A stretch of DNA of 64,000 bases from Actinomycetospora endophytica (GCF_021026375.1 NZ_JAJNDB010000003.1:248001-312000); one strand, 5' to 3'; counted from the first letter of the stretch, positions 42,540 through 51,180 are shown. Translations and numbers: made by a program. The notes: a model not told the origin generated them from the sequence alone.

Positions 42540-44543
42540 ATGGGCAAGGACACGTCCCCGGGCGGACCGGATCCGACCGGATGGACGCCGCGGTACGCAC
42601 CGCCCGGCGGCGTCGGGGGAACGCCGACCCAGGGCTGGGGGGCCGTCGGCCAGGCGCCGCCGACCCAGTCGCCACCCACGTACCCGTCCGTGCCCCAGCA
42701 GCAGTGGGGTGGACAGTCGGGTTCCTGGGGCCCCGGCGGGCCGGGTGGGCCCACGGGTCCCGGCGCGCCGCCCCCGCCGTTGGGCAGCAGCGCCCCGCGC
42801 TCGCGTCGGCTCCGTATCGCGGTCGCGATCGGCGTCGTCGCCCTGCTCGTGATCGGTGGGGTCGCCTGGTTCGCGTTCTCGGGTGCCTCCAGCGCCGAGG
42901 CCGCCCAGGTCCAGCTGGAGGCGACCTCCACGGCCGGCCCCTCGCCGTTCACCGCTCCGGTGGGCGAGGACGCGGCCGGCGTCGTGGCACCGGCCAACGC
43001 GCAGGGCTCCCAGCCGGGCAACACCGGCGGGCTCTACGCCCAGGACCCGGCGAAGGCGTCGTGTGACTCCGCCGCCCTGGTCTCGCAGCTCAGCTCCGAC
43101 CCCGCGAAGGCCGCGGCCTGGGCCCAGCCGCTCGGGATCGACGCGAACGGCATCAGCGGGCTGGTGAACAGCCTCAGCCCGGTCACCCTCCGGGCCGACA
43201 CCGCCGTGACCGAGTACGGCTACGGCAACGGGCAGTTCCTGCCCTACCCGGCGACGTTGCAGGCCGGCACCGCGGTGCTGGTCAACAGCTACGGCGAGCC
43301 CACTGTCAAGTGCTACAACGGCGACCCGCTGGGCAACCCGACCGCCTCGAACAGCTCGACCACGGTCGTCGGCACCCCGTGGAACGGCTACGTCCGCGAG
43401 CGCACCATCGTCGTGACGCCGGCCCCCGTGTCGCAGACCCAGATCGTCGTCGTCAACCCGGGCACCAACACCCCGACGCCGAAGCCGCTGCCGCCGAACC
43501 CGAACCCGAAGCCGAACCCGGGGGCCCCGACCACCGGCGGCGGCCAGCTGCTGCTGACCGGGATCCACAACTACGACGGCACGGTGACGCTGTCCGACGG
43601 CCGCGTCATGGACGCCAGCGGCAAGATCCTGCCGCCGAAGGTGGCCGTGACCCACCCGGCGGGGAGCAAGACCTTCGCCGACGGTTCGATCCAGGAGCCC
43701 CCGCCCCCGGCGGGTAGCGGGCTCATCTTCAACAAGAACGGGACCGAGCGCCGGGCGATCAGCATCGCCGGCGTCCTCACCATCAACCCGGACGGGACGA
43801 CGAATCCGCTCCGGGACGGGGTGACGTTCAAGTGGAACTACGACGGCACCGTGACGGCGTACCGCACCGGCGCGACCGATCCGAACACCGTCGTGGTGAT
43901 CGGGGCGGACGGCAACGTCAAGAAGGTCACCCGGGTTCCCCCGGGCGGGGTCATCCAGCAGGACGGCTCGGTCAAGAACCCGAACGGGACGATCACGAAC
44001 CCCGACGGGACGCCGCGCCAGCAGCAGAAGCTGCCGGACGGGACCACCCTCGACCCGCAGGGCGGCAACACCCCGCCCGCCGACTCCACCGTCGACAAGA
44101 CGTTCAAGGAGACGGACGGCAAGGTCGGGGGGCAGGAGACCCTCGTCGCGCCCCAGCAGCCCGGCACCGCGGGCCAGGCGACCGATCCGCTGACCGGGCA
44201 GGCGGGGACGGCCGGGCAGCCGGGCACCCCGACGTGCGTGCCCGGAACGGCCGGCGCGGCGAATCCGGCCTGCGCCCAGCAGCAGAAGAAGCCCGAGGTC
44301 TGCACGCCCGACCCGGCGACCGGGGTCTGCCCGGCGACGACGGACAAGTCCGGTCAGTCGGGCACGCAGTCGGGCCAGGGCACGTCCGGGACCGAGGGCG
44401 GCAGCGGCTCCTCCGGGAGCGGCAGTGGCAGCGGTTCCTCCGGCAGCGGCGGCGGCAGCAGCGGCTCGGGCAGCGGCAGTGGCTCGGGCAGCGGCAGTGG
44501 TTCGAGCGGCGGCAGCAGCGGGAGCTCGACCTCCGGCAACTGA
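42540..44543 (+). CDS. DUF6777 domain-containing membrane protein with Gly/Ser-rich tail
   Basis: 667 residues. A Pro/Gly/Gln-rich cytoplasmic N-terminus (~85), an Arg-rich stop, and one helix (IAVAIGVVALLVIGGVAWFAF, about 93-113). Then the DUF6777 domain starting EAAQVQLEATSTAGPSPFT, a Pro-linker, and several beta-like repeats around DGT (NYDGTVT twice, NPDGT, NPNGT, LPDGT). The last ~85 residues are almost only Ser and Gly. ATG 42540 has GAGGAGGAGG at 42525-42534. Probably surface-exposed; binding partner unknown. Cys pairs lie near the end before the Ser/Gly tail. Confidence 0.88.
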   Translation: MGKDTSPGGPDPTGWTPRYAPPGGVGGTPTQGWGAVGQAPPTQSPPTYPSVPQQQWGGQSGSWGPGGPGGPTGPGAPPPPLGSSAPRSRRLRIAVAIGVVALLVIGGVAWFAFSGASSAEAAQVQLEATSTAGPSPFTAPVGEDAAGVVAPANAQGSQPGNTGGLYAQDPAKASCDSAALVSQLSSDPAKAAAWAQPLGIDANGISGLVNSLSPVTLRADTAVTEYGYGNGQFLPYPATLQAGTAVLVNSYGEPTVKCYNGDPLGNPTASNSSTTVVGTPWNGYVRERTIVVTPAPVSQTQIVVVNPGTNTPTPKPLPPNPNPKPNPGAPTTGGGQLLLTGIHNYDGTVTLSDGRVMDASGKILPPKVAVTHPAGSKTFADGSIQEPPPPAGSGLIFNKNGTERRAISIAGVLTINPDGTTNPLRDGVTFKWNYDGTVTAYRTGATDPNTVVVIGADGNVKKVTRVPPGGVIQQDGSVKNPNGTITNPDGTPRQQQKLPDGTTLDPQGGNTPPADSTVDKTFKETDGKVGGQETLVAPQQPGTAGQATDPLTGQAGTAGQPGTPTCVPGTAGAANPACAQQQKKPEVCTPDPATGVCPATTDKSGQSGTQSGQGTSGTEGGSGSSGSGSGSGSSGSGGGSSGSGSGSGSGSGSGSSGGSSGSSTSGN

Positions 44544-44560
44544 TTGCCTAGCGCACGGTC

Positions 44561-44596
44561 GACGGGCCCCGGCACCTCCTGGTGTCGGGGCCCGTC
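44561..44596 (+). terminator. 16-bp hairpin after the DUF6777 gene
   Basis: 44561-44576 pairs with 44581-44596 with one G-T wobble, loop TCCT, 17 bases after the stop. Very GC-rich, no T-tract. Confidence 0.75.
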
Positions 44597-44699
44597 GTCG
44601 TGTGCGGGGTCACGAGGGGCCAGCGCCGTCGCCGCCGAGGCGCGAGGATCGGCGCGTGACCGGACGACGGAGTCAGGCGCGGCGCGGCGGGGACCGGCC

Positions 44700-45428
44700 G
44701 TGAACGCGGCGCTCACCGCCGTCCTCGTCGCGGTCCCCGTTGCCGCCGGCGCGACCCTGCAGCGCACGACGGGCCTCGGCCTCGCCCTGGTCGGCGGGCC
44801 GTTCCTCGTCGCCGTGCTCGGTGCGCAGGACGGGGTGTCGTTCGGGAACGCGCTGCAGACCGTGCTGTGCCTGCTGGTGCTCGCCGGGACGTGGCGGGCC
44901 ACCCGGTGGGGCGCGGCGGGGGCGCTGCTGCTCGGGGCGGCGGTCGGGGTGCCGCTCGGGGCACTGCTGGTCGGCCGGCTCCCGGAAGGGCCACTGCTGA
45001 TCGTCGTGGGGTCGCTCGCGCTGCTGGGGATCGCGCTCGCGGTCGTGCCGCAGGTCGGTGCCCTGCTGCGGGGGTTCCCGGGCGCGGTGTCGTCCGGGCT
45101 CGTGGCGGGCTTCGTCAACGCCTCCGCGGGCGTCGGCGGCCCGCTGATCTCGGCGTACGGGATGGCGCAGCGCTGGGACCGGACGAGCTTCGTCCCCACC
45201 GCCCAGGTCGTGCTCCTGGCGATCAACGTGACGTCGCTGCTGGTCAAGGGGCTGCCCGACCTGCACGCCGGGGTGTGGGCGGCGGGCGCGGCGGCGCTGG
45301 TCGTCGGGGTCGCCGCGGGCGGACCGGTGTCCCGGCGCATCGGGCCGGTCGCCGGGCGGCGCCTCGTGCTCGCCGTCGCCTCGGCGGGCGCGCTCGCGAC
45401 GGTGGTGCGCGGCGTGCTGACCCTCTGA
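44700..45428 (+). CDS. TauE/SafE family sulfite/sulfonate exporter-like permease
   Basis: 242 residues with seven to eight hydrophobic segments. Family motifs: TGLGLALVGGPFLV near the N-terminus and VAGFVNASAGVGGPLISAYG in the second half. TauE proteins export sulfite, sulfoacetate or similar anions; substrate not resolved. GTG 44700 is selected since the hydrophobic family part begins there; the ORF extends upstream without similarity. Converges on the DUF3616-like gene. Confidence 0.88.
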   Translation: MNAALTAVLVAVPVAAGATLQRTTGLGLALVGGPFLVAVLGAQDGVSFGNALQTVLCLLVLAGTWRATRWGAAGALLLGAAVGVPLGALLVGRLPEGPLLIVVGSLALLGIALAVVPQVGALLRGFPGAVSSGLVAGFVNASAGVGGPLISAYGMAQRWDRTSFVPTAQVVLLAINVTSLLVKGLPDLHAGVWAAGAAALVVGVAAGGPVSRRIGPVAGRRLVLAVASAGALATVVRGVLTL

Positions 45429-45470
45429 GGCGACTCAGACCACGAAGCGGGCGCGAGGTCCGGAGGCCGG

Positions 45471-45940
45471 TCAGGACGTCCCCCCTGCATGGAGTGCGGC
45501 CCGAGACGGTCGGCCGCCGGACTGTCGTGCAGCACCAGCAGCGCGTCCTCCCCGACGACGGCGATCGCCTCGGGATAGTCCTCGCCGTCGCCGGCGGCGA
45601 GCTCGCACACCGGGTCGACGTCCGCGGCGGGGAGCGCCCCGATCGGCCCGCGCCGCCCGGCGGGCAGCCGCGCCCCTGCCCAGGGGACCGGGCGCCCGTC
45701 GGCCAGCGGCACCCGGGCGAGCACGCGGCGCGGCTTCTCGGCGCTGACCTTCGCGAGGCGTGCCAGCACCTCGGACGGCGGGGTGCCGGGCTTGACCCGC
45801 CGGCGCCGCGCGGAGCGCGATCCGGTGACCCACAGCAGTCCGTCGTGCAGGGACCCCTGGACGTCCATGCCCTCGACGTCGACCTCGTCGTCGCCTCCGC
45901 CCGCACGGCGATTCGTCACGAAAGTGGCCTTCGGTCTCAC
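45471..45940 (-). pseudogene. DUF3616-like protein, probably frameshifted at a G-run
   Basis: GTG 45940 overlaps the gltX stop as GTGA. The product begins MRPKATFVTNRRAGGGDDE, then DVEGMDVQGSLHDGLLWVTGS, which resembles the N-terminal part of DUF3616 proteins. After ~150 residues (LVLHDSPAADRLGPHSMQGG) the frame does not stop but runs open to 44354 antisense to the TauE gene. At 45480-45485 there is a six-base C run (G run on the coding strand). One extra G would give GlyGlyThrSer-stop ending at 45471, 42 bases from the TauE stop. A real or sequencing indel is likely. The gene is also shorter than normal DUF3616 proteins. Confidence 0.55.
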
Positions 45941-47601
45941 GGGCGCGCGGCGCAGCTCCCGATCCGCCGCACCACCTCCTCCGCCCCCAGCACGCGGGTG
46001 ACCTCGTAGAGGTCCGGGCTGCGCTGTGCCCCGGTGACCAGCACGCGGATGACGTTCGCGGCGTCGCGCAGCATCCCGGGGTAGGCGTCGGGGTCCTTCT
46101 TGTAGGTCTTCGGGTTGGGGGCGAACCCGTGGCGCTCGGCGAGGTCGCGGACCTGCTGGAACCACGTCGGCTGGTCGCCCTCGTGGGTGTAGTGCGCGGC
46201 GAAGTCCTCGGCCAGCGCGGCCACCAGTGCCGGGTCCAGCCCGCCGAAGCGCTCGTCGGCGGGGTCGGTGACGTCGGCGTGCAGCCCCGGGAAGAAGAAG
46301 CCGTACGCGGTGCGGAAGTCCGACCATCGCGCGAGGTCCTTGCGCGGGTTGTCCACCCCGACCCGCTCGACGTCGATCGCGGCGAGCGCCAGCGGCTCGT
46401 GCTCGTCGAGGACCTCGACCAGCTCCGGGTCGTACGTCGACGCCCACGCACGGACCCCGGCGAGCACCTCGGGGGCCGGGAGCGTGGCGATGTAGTCGGC
46501 GCAGATGTCGGCGAGCTTCACGGTGTCGACCAGCGGCCCGGCGGACTGGAACTCGTCGAGGCGCAGCGGGGTGGCCAGCGCCTCGGGCACCGGCAGCTCG
46601 GCGAGCGGGGAGTTCGCGAGCCCGCGCAGGTAGGAGAGCACGGCCTCGGAGGGGTAGCCGGACTCGAGGTAGAAGTCGACGGAGGCCTCGGCGTCCTTGC
46701 GCTTGGAGAGCTTGCGACGCGAGCTGCCCTCCTGCTTCATCAGCGGCGCGAGGTGGGCGTACTCGATCGCCGGGAACCCGAGCGCGGCGAAGAGCTGCAG
46801 GTGCGTCGGCACCGAGGAGAGCCACTCGTCGCCGCGCACCACCAGCGAGGTCCGCATCAGGTGGTCGTCGACGGCGTGCGCGAAGTGGTAGGTCGGCAGC
46901 CGCGGCTCGCTCGCCGAGGTCTTGAGGATCACGACGTCGTTGTGGTTGTCCTCGGCCTCGACGCGCCCGCGCAGCCGGTCGGTGAACGCGACCCGCTCCC
47001 CCACCTTGCCCTCGGAGCGGAACCGCACGACGTACGGCTTCCCTGCCGCGAACGCCTCGGCGACGGCGTCCTCGGAGGCGTCGCGCCACGGCGCCCACCG
47101 GCCGTAGTAGCCGGTCGGCAGCTTCAGGGTGCGCTGCGCCTCGGAGATCTCGGTGAGCTCGTCCTTGGTGGCGAAGCACGGGTAGGCCACGCCCTGCCGC
47201 ATCAGCTCGCGGACGAACGACAGGTAGATCGTCGCCCGCTGCGACTGCCGGTACGGCGCGTAGGGCCCGTCGTCACCGGTCGACGACGTCGGGCCCTCGT
47301 CGGGACGCAGGTCGAAGGCGTCGAACGCGCGGGCGAACTGGGCGTCCGCGCCGGCGACCTCCCGGGCCTGGTCGGTGTCCTCGATGCGCAGGTAGTAGAC
47401 GCCGTCGGAGGAGTGCGCCAGGTCCCGGGAGACCATCGCGGTGTAGATCCCGCCGATGTGCACGAACCCGGTCGGGCTCGGGCCGAAGCGGGTGACGAAG
47501 GCACCGTCGGGCACGTCACGCGCCGGGTACCTCCGCTCCCACTCCCCGGTCTCGGGCAGGTCGGCCGGGAAGAGGGAGTCGACGGTCGCGCGATCGAGCA
47601 T
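45937..47601 (-). CDS. gltX: Glutamate--tRNA ligase, divergent long (clostridial-like) type
   Basis: 554 residues, longer than the usual ~490-residue actinobacterial GluRS. The class I signatures are FGPSPTGFVHIGG (HIGG at 48-51) and RKLSKRK (KLSKR 297-301), with LRIEDTDQAR and the anticodon-binding part beyond. Segments such as ATKDELTEISEAQ, GYYGRWAPWRD and KTSASEPRLPTYHFAHAVDDHLM recall the divergent GluRS of Clostridia. It charges tRNA-Glu with glutamate. ATG 47601 is 6 bases after TAGCCT (47613-47608), which overlaps the SPFH stop codon, so it is probably a leaderless independent transcript. Confidence 0.93.
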   Translation of the reverse strand: MLDRATVDSLFPADLPETGEWERRYPARDVPDGAFVTRFGPSPTGFVHIGGIYTAMVSRDLAHSSDGVYYLRIEDTDQAREVAGADAQFARAFDAFDLRPDEGPTSSTGDDGPYAPYRQSQRATIYLSFVRELMRQGVAYPCFATKDELTEISEAQRTLKLPTGYYGRWAPWRDASEDAVAEAFAAGKPYVVRFRSEGKVGERVAFTDRLRGRVEAEDNHNDVVILKTSASEPRLPTYHFAHAVDDHLMRTSLVVRGDEWLSSVPTHLQLFAALGFPAIEYAHLAPLMKQEGSSRRKLSKRKDAEASVDFYLESGYPSEAVLSYLRGLANSPLAELPVPEALATPLRLDEFQSAGPLVDTVKLADICADYIATLPAPEVLAGVRAWASTYDPELVEVLDEHEPLALAAIDVERVGVDNPRKDLARWSDFRTAYGFFFPGLHADVTDPADERFGGLDPALVAALAEDFAAHYTHEGDQPTWFQQVRDLAERHGFAPNPKTYKKDPDAYPGMLRDAANVIRVLVTGAQRSPDLYEVTRVLGAEEVVRRIGSCAARP

Positions 47602-47607
47602 GGGCCC

Positions 47608-47613
47608 AGGCTA
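47608..47613 (-). promoter_or_regulatory. -10 hexamer of gltX inside the SPFH stop
   Basis: TAGCCT on the minus strand; its first three bases are the TAG stop of the SPFH gene and it lies 6 bases before ATG 47601. Confidence 0.5.
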
Positions 47614-48753
47614 GTGGGCGCTCCCGTTCGAGTCGGCGTCGGTGATCCCCTGCGTGGCCATCTCCTCCGCCTTCGCGACGGCCTTGGCGATCTCCGGGTC
47701 GGTGCGGGTGTCGAACCAGTCGGCGACGTCGTCGTCGGTGTCGCCGGCGCGCTTCGCGGCGGCCTCCTCGTCGACGGGCGACGGCTGGAACCGGAAGACG
47801 CCGTCCTCGCCCGGGGCGCCGAGCATGCGGGTGAAGCCCTCGAGGGCCTTGCCGAAGTCGCTCGGCACCACCCACATCTTGTTCGCGTCGCCCTGCGCCA
47901 TCTGCGGCAGCGTCTGCAGGTACTGGTAGGCCAGCAGCTCCGGGGTCGGCTTGCCCGCCTTGATCGCCGCGAAGACCTTCTCGATCGCCTTGGCCTGCCC
48001 CTGCGCCTGGTAGTAGCGCGCCGCGCGCTCACCCTGCGCGCGCAGCATCCGGGACTGCCGGTCGGCCTCGGCCTCGAGGATGGCGGCCTGCTTCGCGCCC
48101 TCGGCGTTGAGGATCGCGGCCTGCTTGTTGCCCTGCGCCTCGGCGACCGACGCCTCGCGGTGCCCCTCGGCGGTGAGGATCATGGCGCGCTTCTCGCGGT
48201 CGGCGCGCATCTGCTTCTCCATGGAGTCCTGGATCGACGGCGGCGGGTCGATCGCCTTGAGCTCCACGCGGACCACCCGCAGCCCCCACGGCCCGGTCGC
48301 GTCGTCGAGGGCGCGGCGCAGCCCGGTGTTGATCGTCTCCCGGGAGGTGAGGGCCTGCTCCAGGCTCATGCCGCCGACGACGTCGCGCAGGGTCGTCGTC
48401 GTGAGCTGCTGGACGCCGTTGATGTAGTCGTTGATCTCGTAGACGGCGTTGCGGGGCTCGGTCACCTGGTAGTAGACGACGGTGTCGATCGACACCGTGA
48501 GGTTGTCCTGGGTGATCACCGGCTGCGGCGGGAACGAGACGACCTGCTCCCACAGGGCCACGCGCTCCCGGATCCGGTCGATGAAGGGCACGAGCAGCGC
48601 CAGGCCGGGTTCGGCGGTGCGCTGGTAGCGGCCGAGGCGCTCGATCACGGCGGCCTCGGCCTGGCGGATGACGGTGACGCTCTTGGCGATCGTGGTGACC
48701 ACGAGGATCACGACGAGGACCACGAGCACGGCGACGACGACGGACACGTCCAT
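47611..48753 (-). CDS. SPFH/Band 7 (stomatin-like) membrane protein
   Basis: 380 residues. One N-terminal helix (VVVAVLVVLVVILVVTTIA), the Band 7 domain (VIERLGRYQRTAEPGL, VVYYQVTEPRNAVYEI), and a long Ala/Glu/Gln-rich coiled coil (AEAQGNKQAAILNAEG and following). Like QmcA/stomatins it likely forms membrane-associated oligomers organising or stabilising membrane proteases. ATG 48753 follows GGAGGAGCG. The NfeD gene just upstream is the standard partner (Rv1487/Rv1488-like). Confidence 0.93.
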   Translation of the reverse strand: MDVSVVVAVLVVLVVILVVTTIAKSVTVIRQAEAAVIERLGRYQRTAEPGLALLVPFIDRIRERVALWEQVVSFPPQPVITQDNLTVSIDTVVYYQVTEPRNAVYEINDYINGVQQLTTTTLRDVVGGMSLEQALTSRETINTGLRRALDDATGPWGLRVVRVELKAIDPPPSIQDSMEKQMRADREKRAMILTAEGHREASVAEAQGNKQAAILNAEGAKQAAILEAEADRQSRMLRAQGERAARYYQAQGQAKAIEKVFAAIKAGKPTPELLAYQYLQTLPQMAQGDANKMWVVPSDFGKALEGFTRMLGAPGEDGVFRFQPSPVDEEAAAKRAGDTDDDVADWFDTRTDPEIAKAVAKAEEMATQGITDADSNGSAH

Positions 48754-48780
48754 CGCTCCTCCCTGGGGTGTGCGGGTGGT

Positions 48781-49206
48781 TCAGTCGGTGGCGGTGACGA
48801 CGGCCGTCGCCCCGGAGATCTCGACGACGACGACCTTGGTGCCGGTCGGGAGGTCGTCCTCGTGCAACGAGCGTGCGGACCAGAGCGAGCCCGCGAGGCG
48901 GACCGTCCCGGTGTCGGTGCCGATCGAGTCGACCACCTCGCCGTGGGTCCCGAGCAGGCCGCGGGTCCCGGTGTTCACCGGGTCGTGCACCTGCATGCGC
49001 CGGCGGACGACCGGGCGTGCGACCAGCACGAACAGCCCGGCGAGCACCGCGAAGACCGCGAGATCGGGTCCCAGTGGCAGCCCGGCCGCGGACACCGCCG
49101 CGGTGCCGAGCGCGGCGGCGCCGAGCATGAGCAGCACGAGGCCACCGGTGAGGACCTCGGCGACGACGAGCACCACTCCCGCGATCGCCCAGATGAGCGG
49201 GATCAC
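48781..49206 (-). CDS. NfeD family protein
   Basis: 141 residues. Three to four hydrophobic segments, then a C-terminal OB-fold NfeD domain (GTHGEVVDSIGTDTGTVRLAGSLW, here about 86-109, and VVVVEISGATAVV). NfeD-type proteins operate with SPFH proteins in membrane quality control. GTG 49206 is 25 bases past the DUF3097 stop; the SPFH gene follows after 27 bases, so the two form an operon. Confidence 0.92.
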   Translation of the reverse strand: MIPLIWAIAGVVLVVAEVLTGGLVLLMLGAAALGTAAVSAAGLPLGPDLAVFAVLAGLFVLVARPVVRRRMQVHDPVNTGTRGLLGTHGEVVDSIGTDTGTVRLAGSLWSARSLHEDDLPTGTKVVVVEISGATAVVTATD

Positions 49207-49231
49207 ACCGTCCAGTGTGCCGCATCGGGCG

Positions 49232-50167
49232 TCAGGTGGTGACGAAGTCGATCAATTGCTCCATCGCGTTGATGAGCGGGGTCTCGAGGTCGTTCCAGGT
49301 CGAGACCGCGCCGAGCACCCGACGGGCGCCGTCGCGGTCGTCGCCCCACCCGAGGGCCTCGCACACGCCCCTCTTCCACTCGGTCCCGCGCGGGATCGTC
49401 GGCCACTCGCGGATCCCGACGGCCGCGGGCTTCACGGCTTCCCAGATGTCGATGTACGGGTGCCCGAGGACCAGGACGTGCTCGGCGGCGGGTCCGAGGT
49501 CGCGGCGCAGCCCCTCGGCGATGCGGGTCTCCTTGGAGCCGGTCACCAGGTGGTCGACGAGCACCCCGAGGCGACGGTCCGGGCCCGGACCGAACTCCTG
49601 CGCGGCCTCGACGAGCACGTCGGCCCCGTGCAGCGGCTCGACGACCACGCCCTCCACGCGCAGGTCGTGGCCCCACACGCGCTCGACGATCGCCGCGTCG
49701 TGGACACCCTCGACCCAGATGCGGTGCGGGCTCGCCACCTTGGCCCGGCGGTCGTCGCCGCGGACCGAGCCGGAGGCCGACCGCAGCTGCTCGGGCGACT
49801 CGCGCGGGCGCGGCGGGGTCAGCGTCGCGAGCCGGCCCTCGAACAGGAACGACGCGGGCTTCATCGGGAACAGTCGACGCCGGCCGGCGGCGTCCTCGAG
49901 CACGACCTCGCGGACGTCCGCGCGGATCACCGCGCCGCAGAAGCTCCCGCTGGCGTCCTCGACGACGAGGCCGGGCTCGGCCTCGACGGTGACGATCTCC
50001 TGCTTCGGGCGGTGGCTGGTCAGCCCGGGGAGGCCGCCGGATCGTCCGGCGCCGCTGCTCGGGCCGCCGGCCTTCGGGCCGCCCGGACCGCGCGAGAGGC
50101 CACCGGTCGTCCGGAACCCCGCGTCACCGGTCGAACCGTTCATGCCCCGGCCCTGCGATCTCGCCAC
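49232..50167 (-). CDS. DUF3097 family protein
   Basis: 311 residues of DUF3097, an actinobacterial family with a Toprim-like core: IWVEGVHDAAIVERVWG and GVLVDHLVTGSKE followed by VLVLGHPYIDIWEAVKP. The acidic residues in these segments could bind metal, and DNA or RNA transactions are plausible. A Gly-rich disordered N-terminus of ~45 residues precedes it. GTG 50167 is exactly 7 bases after TACCGT (50180-50175); ATG 50143 is the alternative start. Confidence 0.88.
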   Translation of the reverse strand: MARSQGRGMNGSTGDAGFRTTGGLSRGPGGPKAGGPSSGAGRSGGLPGLTSHRPKQEIVTVEAEPGLVVEDASGSFCGAVIRADVREVVLEDAAGRRRLFPMKPASFLFEGRLATLTPPRPRESPEQLRSASGSVRGDDRRAKVASPHRIWVEGVHDAAIVERVWGHDLRVEGVVVEPLHGADVLVEAAQEFGPGPDRRLGVLVDHLVTGSKETRIAEGLRRDLGPAAEHVLVLGHPYIDIWEAVKPAAVGIREWPTIPRGTEWKRGVCEALGWGDDRDGARRVLGAVSTWNDLETPLINAMEQLIDFVTT

Positions 50168-50174
50168 GTTCGCG

Positions 50175-50180
50175 ACGGTA
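50175..50180 (-). promoter_or_regulatory. -10 hexamer of the DUF3097 gene
   Basis: TACCGT on the minus strand, 7 bases before GTG 50167; supports the long form and a leaderless mRNA. Confidence 0.5.
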
Positions 50181-50273
50181 GTGCCGTCGCCGTCGTCGAT
50201 CGGGCCGCGACACGCGCCCGGTGATGACGTGGGATGTCCGACGCCGCGTTGGTCGTCCGCGTCCGGTCGTGCC

Positions 50274-50279
50274 TAGGCT
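50274..50279 (+). promoter_or_regulatory. -10 hexamer of the Rv1486c-like gene
   Basis: TAGGCT, 7 bases before ATG 50287. TTGGTC at 50249-50254 is a possible -35, with a long 19-base spacer. Confidence 0.5.
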
Positions 50280-50286
50280 GATGGTC

Positions 50287-51078
50287 ATGCCTTGTGCGAG
50301 CGCGTCCCTGGCGGTGTGGAGCGCGGCGTGGATCGCCGGTGCGGCCGCCGCCGACGACGTCCTCGACGCGCTCGCCCCGTGGTCCGACGCGCACGACGTG
50401 GTCGCCGCCGACGCGGCGGTCGCGGCGGAGACGGAGCTGCCGACCCCGGACCACGCCGGTTCCGGGGTCGCCGCCCTGCTGGTCCTGCTGCGGCGCCGCT
50501 GCGCCGGGGGTGATCTCGACGCGCGGGTCGTCCTCCCGGTCGCGGGCGACGTCCGCGGGCTGCCCGGGCCGGACGCGCTGCGGGTGGCGGCGATGTCGGC
50601 CGGGGAGTGCGCGGTGTTCCCGGGCGCGGGGCTGGCGGTGGTGCCCTCCACCGTCGCCGACGGGGTGCTGCGCTGGACCGTCCACGTCGTCGACGAGGTC
50701 CCGCCGCAGGCCCACCCGAGCCTCGCCGACGCCGAGCACGACCTGCGCACCGGTGTCCGCGACGCCGCCACCACCCTCGCGGACATGGACGTCGCCCGGC
50801 CGCGCGCCGGGGTGCGCGAGGAGATCGCGGCGTCGTTGCGGCGTCGTCCGCAGCCCACGTGGCCGGCCGGGACGCCGGGACGCCCGCTGCGGGTGCTCCA
50901 GCACGCCGACGAGGTCGAGGCGATCCTGCTGGCGGCGTCGGGCGACGACCCGGGCGGGGCGCTGACCTCCGCCACCGCTCTGGCCCGCACCGACGCGCTC
51001 CGACCGCTGGCTTCGGCCGTCCGGGCCGCGCGGGTGGCCGCCGTCGCGGAGACCGTCCGGGTCCTGACGACCGTGTGA
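50287..51078 (+). CDS. Conserved actinobacterial protein of unknown function (Rv1486c-like by position)
   Basis: 263 residues, Ala-rich and mostly helical, soluble. Segments CASASLAVWSAAWIAGAAAADDVLDAL and HPSLADAEHDLRTGVRDAATTLADMDVARPR (each longer than quoted here only in part) look like a conserved family, but I cannot name a domain. Location between hemH and the NfeD/SPFH genes, on the opposite strand, matches Rv1486c as I recall. ATG 50287 is favoured over ATG 50281 by the -10 at 50274-50279. A large hairpin follows. Confidence 0.75.
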   Translation: MPCASASLAVWSAAWIAGAAAADDVLDALAPWSDAHDVVAADAAVAAETELPTPDHAGSGVAALLVLLRRRCAGGDLDARVVLPVAGDVRGLPGPDALRVAAMSAGECAVFPGAGLAVVPSTVADGVLRWTVHVVDEVPPQAHPSLADAEHDLRTGVRDAATTLADMDVARPRAGVREEIAASLRRRPQPTWPAGTPGRPLRVLQHADEVEAILLAASGDDPGGALTSATALARTDALRPLASAVRAARVAAVAETVRVLTTV

Positions 51079-51093
51079 CCGCGCCCCGGAACC

Positions 51094-51143
51094 CACGAAC
51101 GGCACTCTCGTCACCTTCTCAGGTGACGAACGCGCCGTTCGTG
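51094..51143. terminator. Long two-segment hairpin between the Rv1486c-like gene and hemH
   Basis: CACGAACGGC (51094-51103) pairs with GCCGTTCGTG (51134-51143); an internal loop separates GTCACCT (51110-51116) paired with AGGTGAC (51121-51127), tip TCTC. Outside, GAAC/GTTC extends it with a bulged C. Placed between convergent genes, no T-tract. Confidence 0.8.
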
Positions 51144-51180
51144 GTTCGGGGGTGGGCCGCGAACGGCGCAGTCGGCTACG

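Noticed and set aside
46129..49242. 1037-codon open frame antisense to gltX, SPFH and NfeD genes
   Set aside because: Shadow frame; the opposite strand has three well-supported genes, and the product has no recognisable domain.
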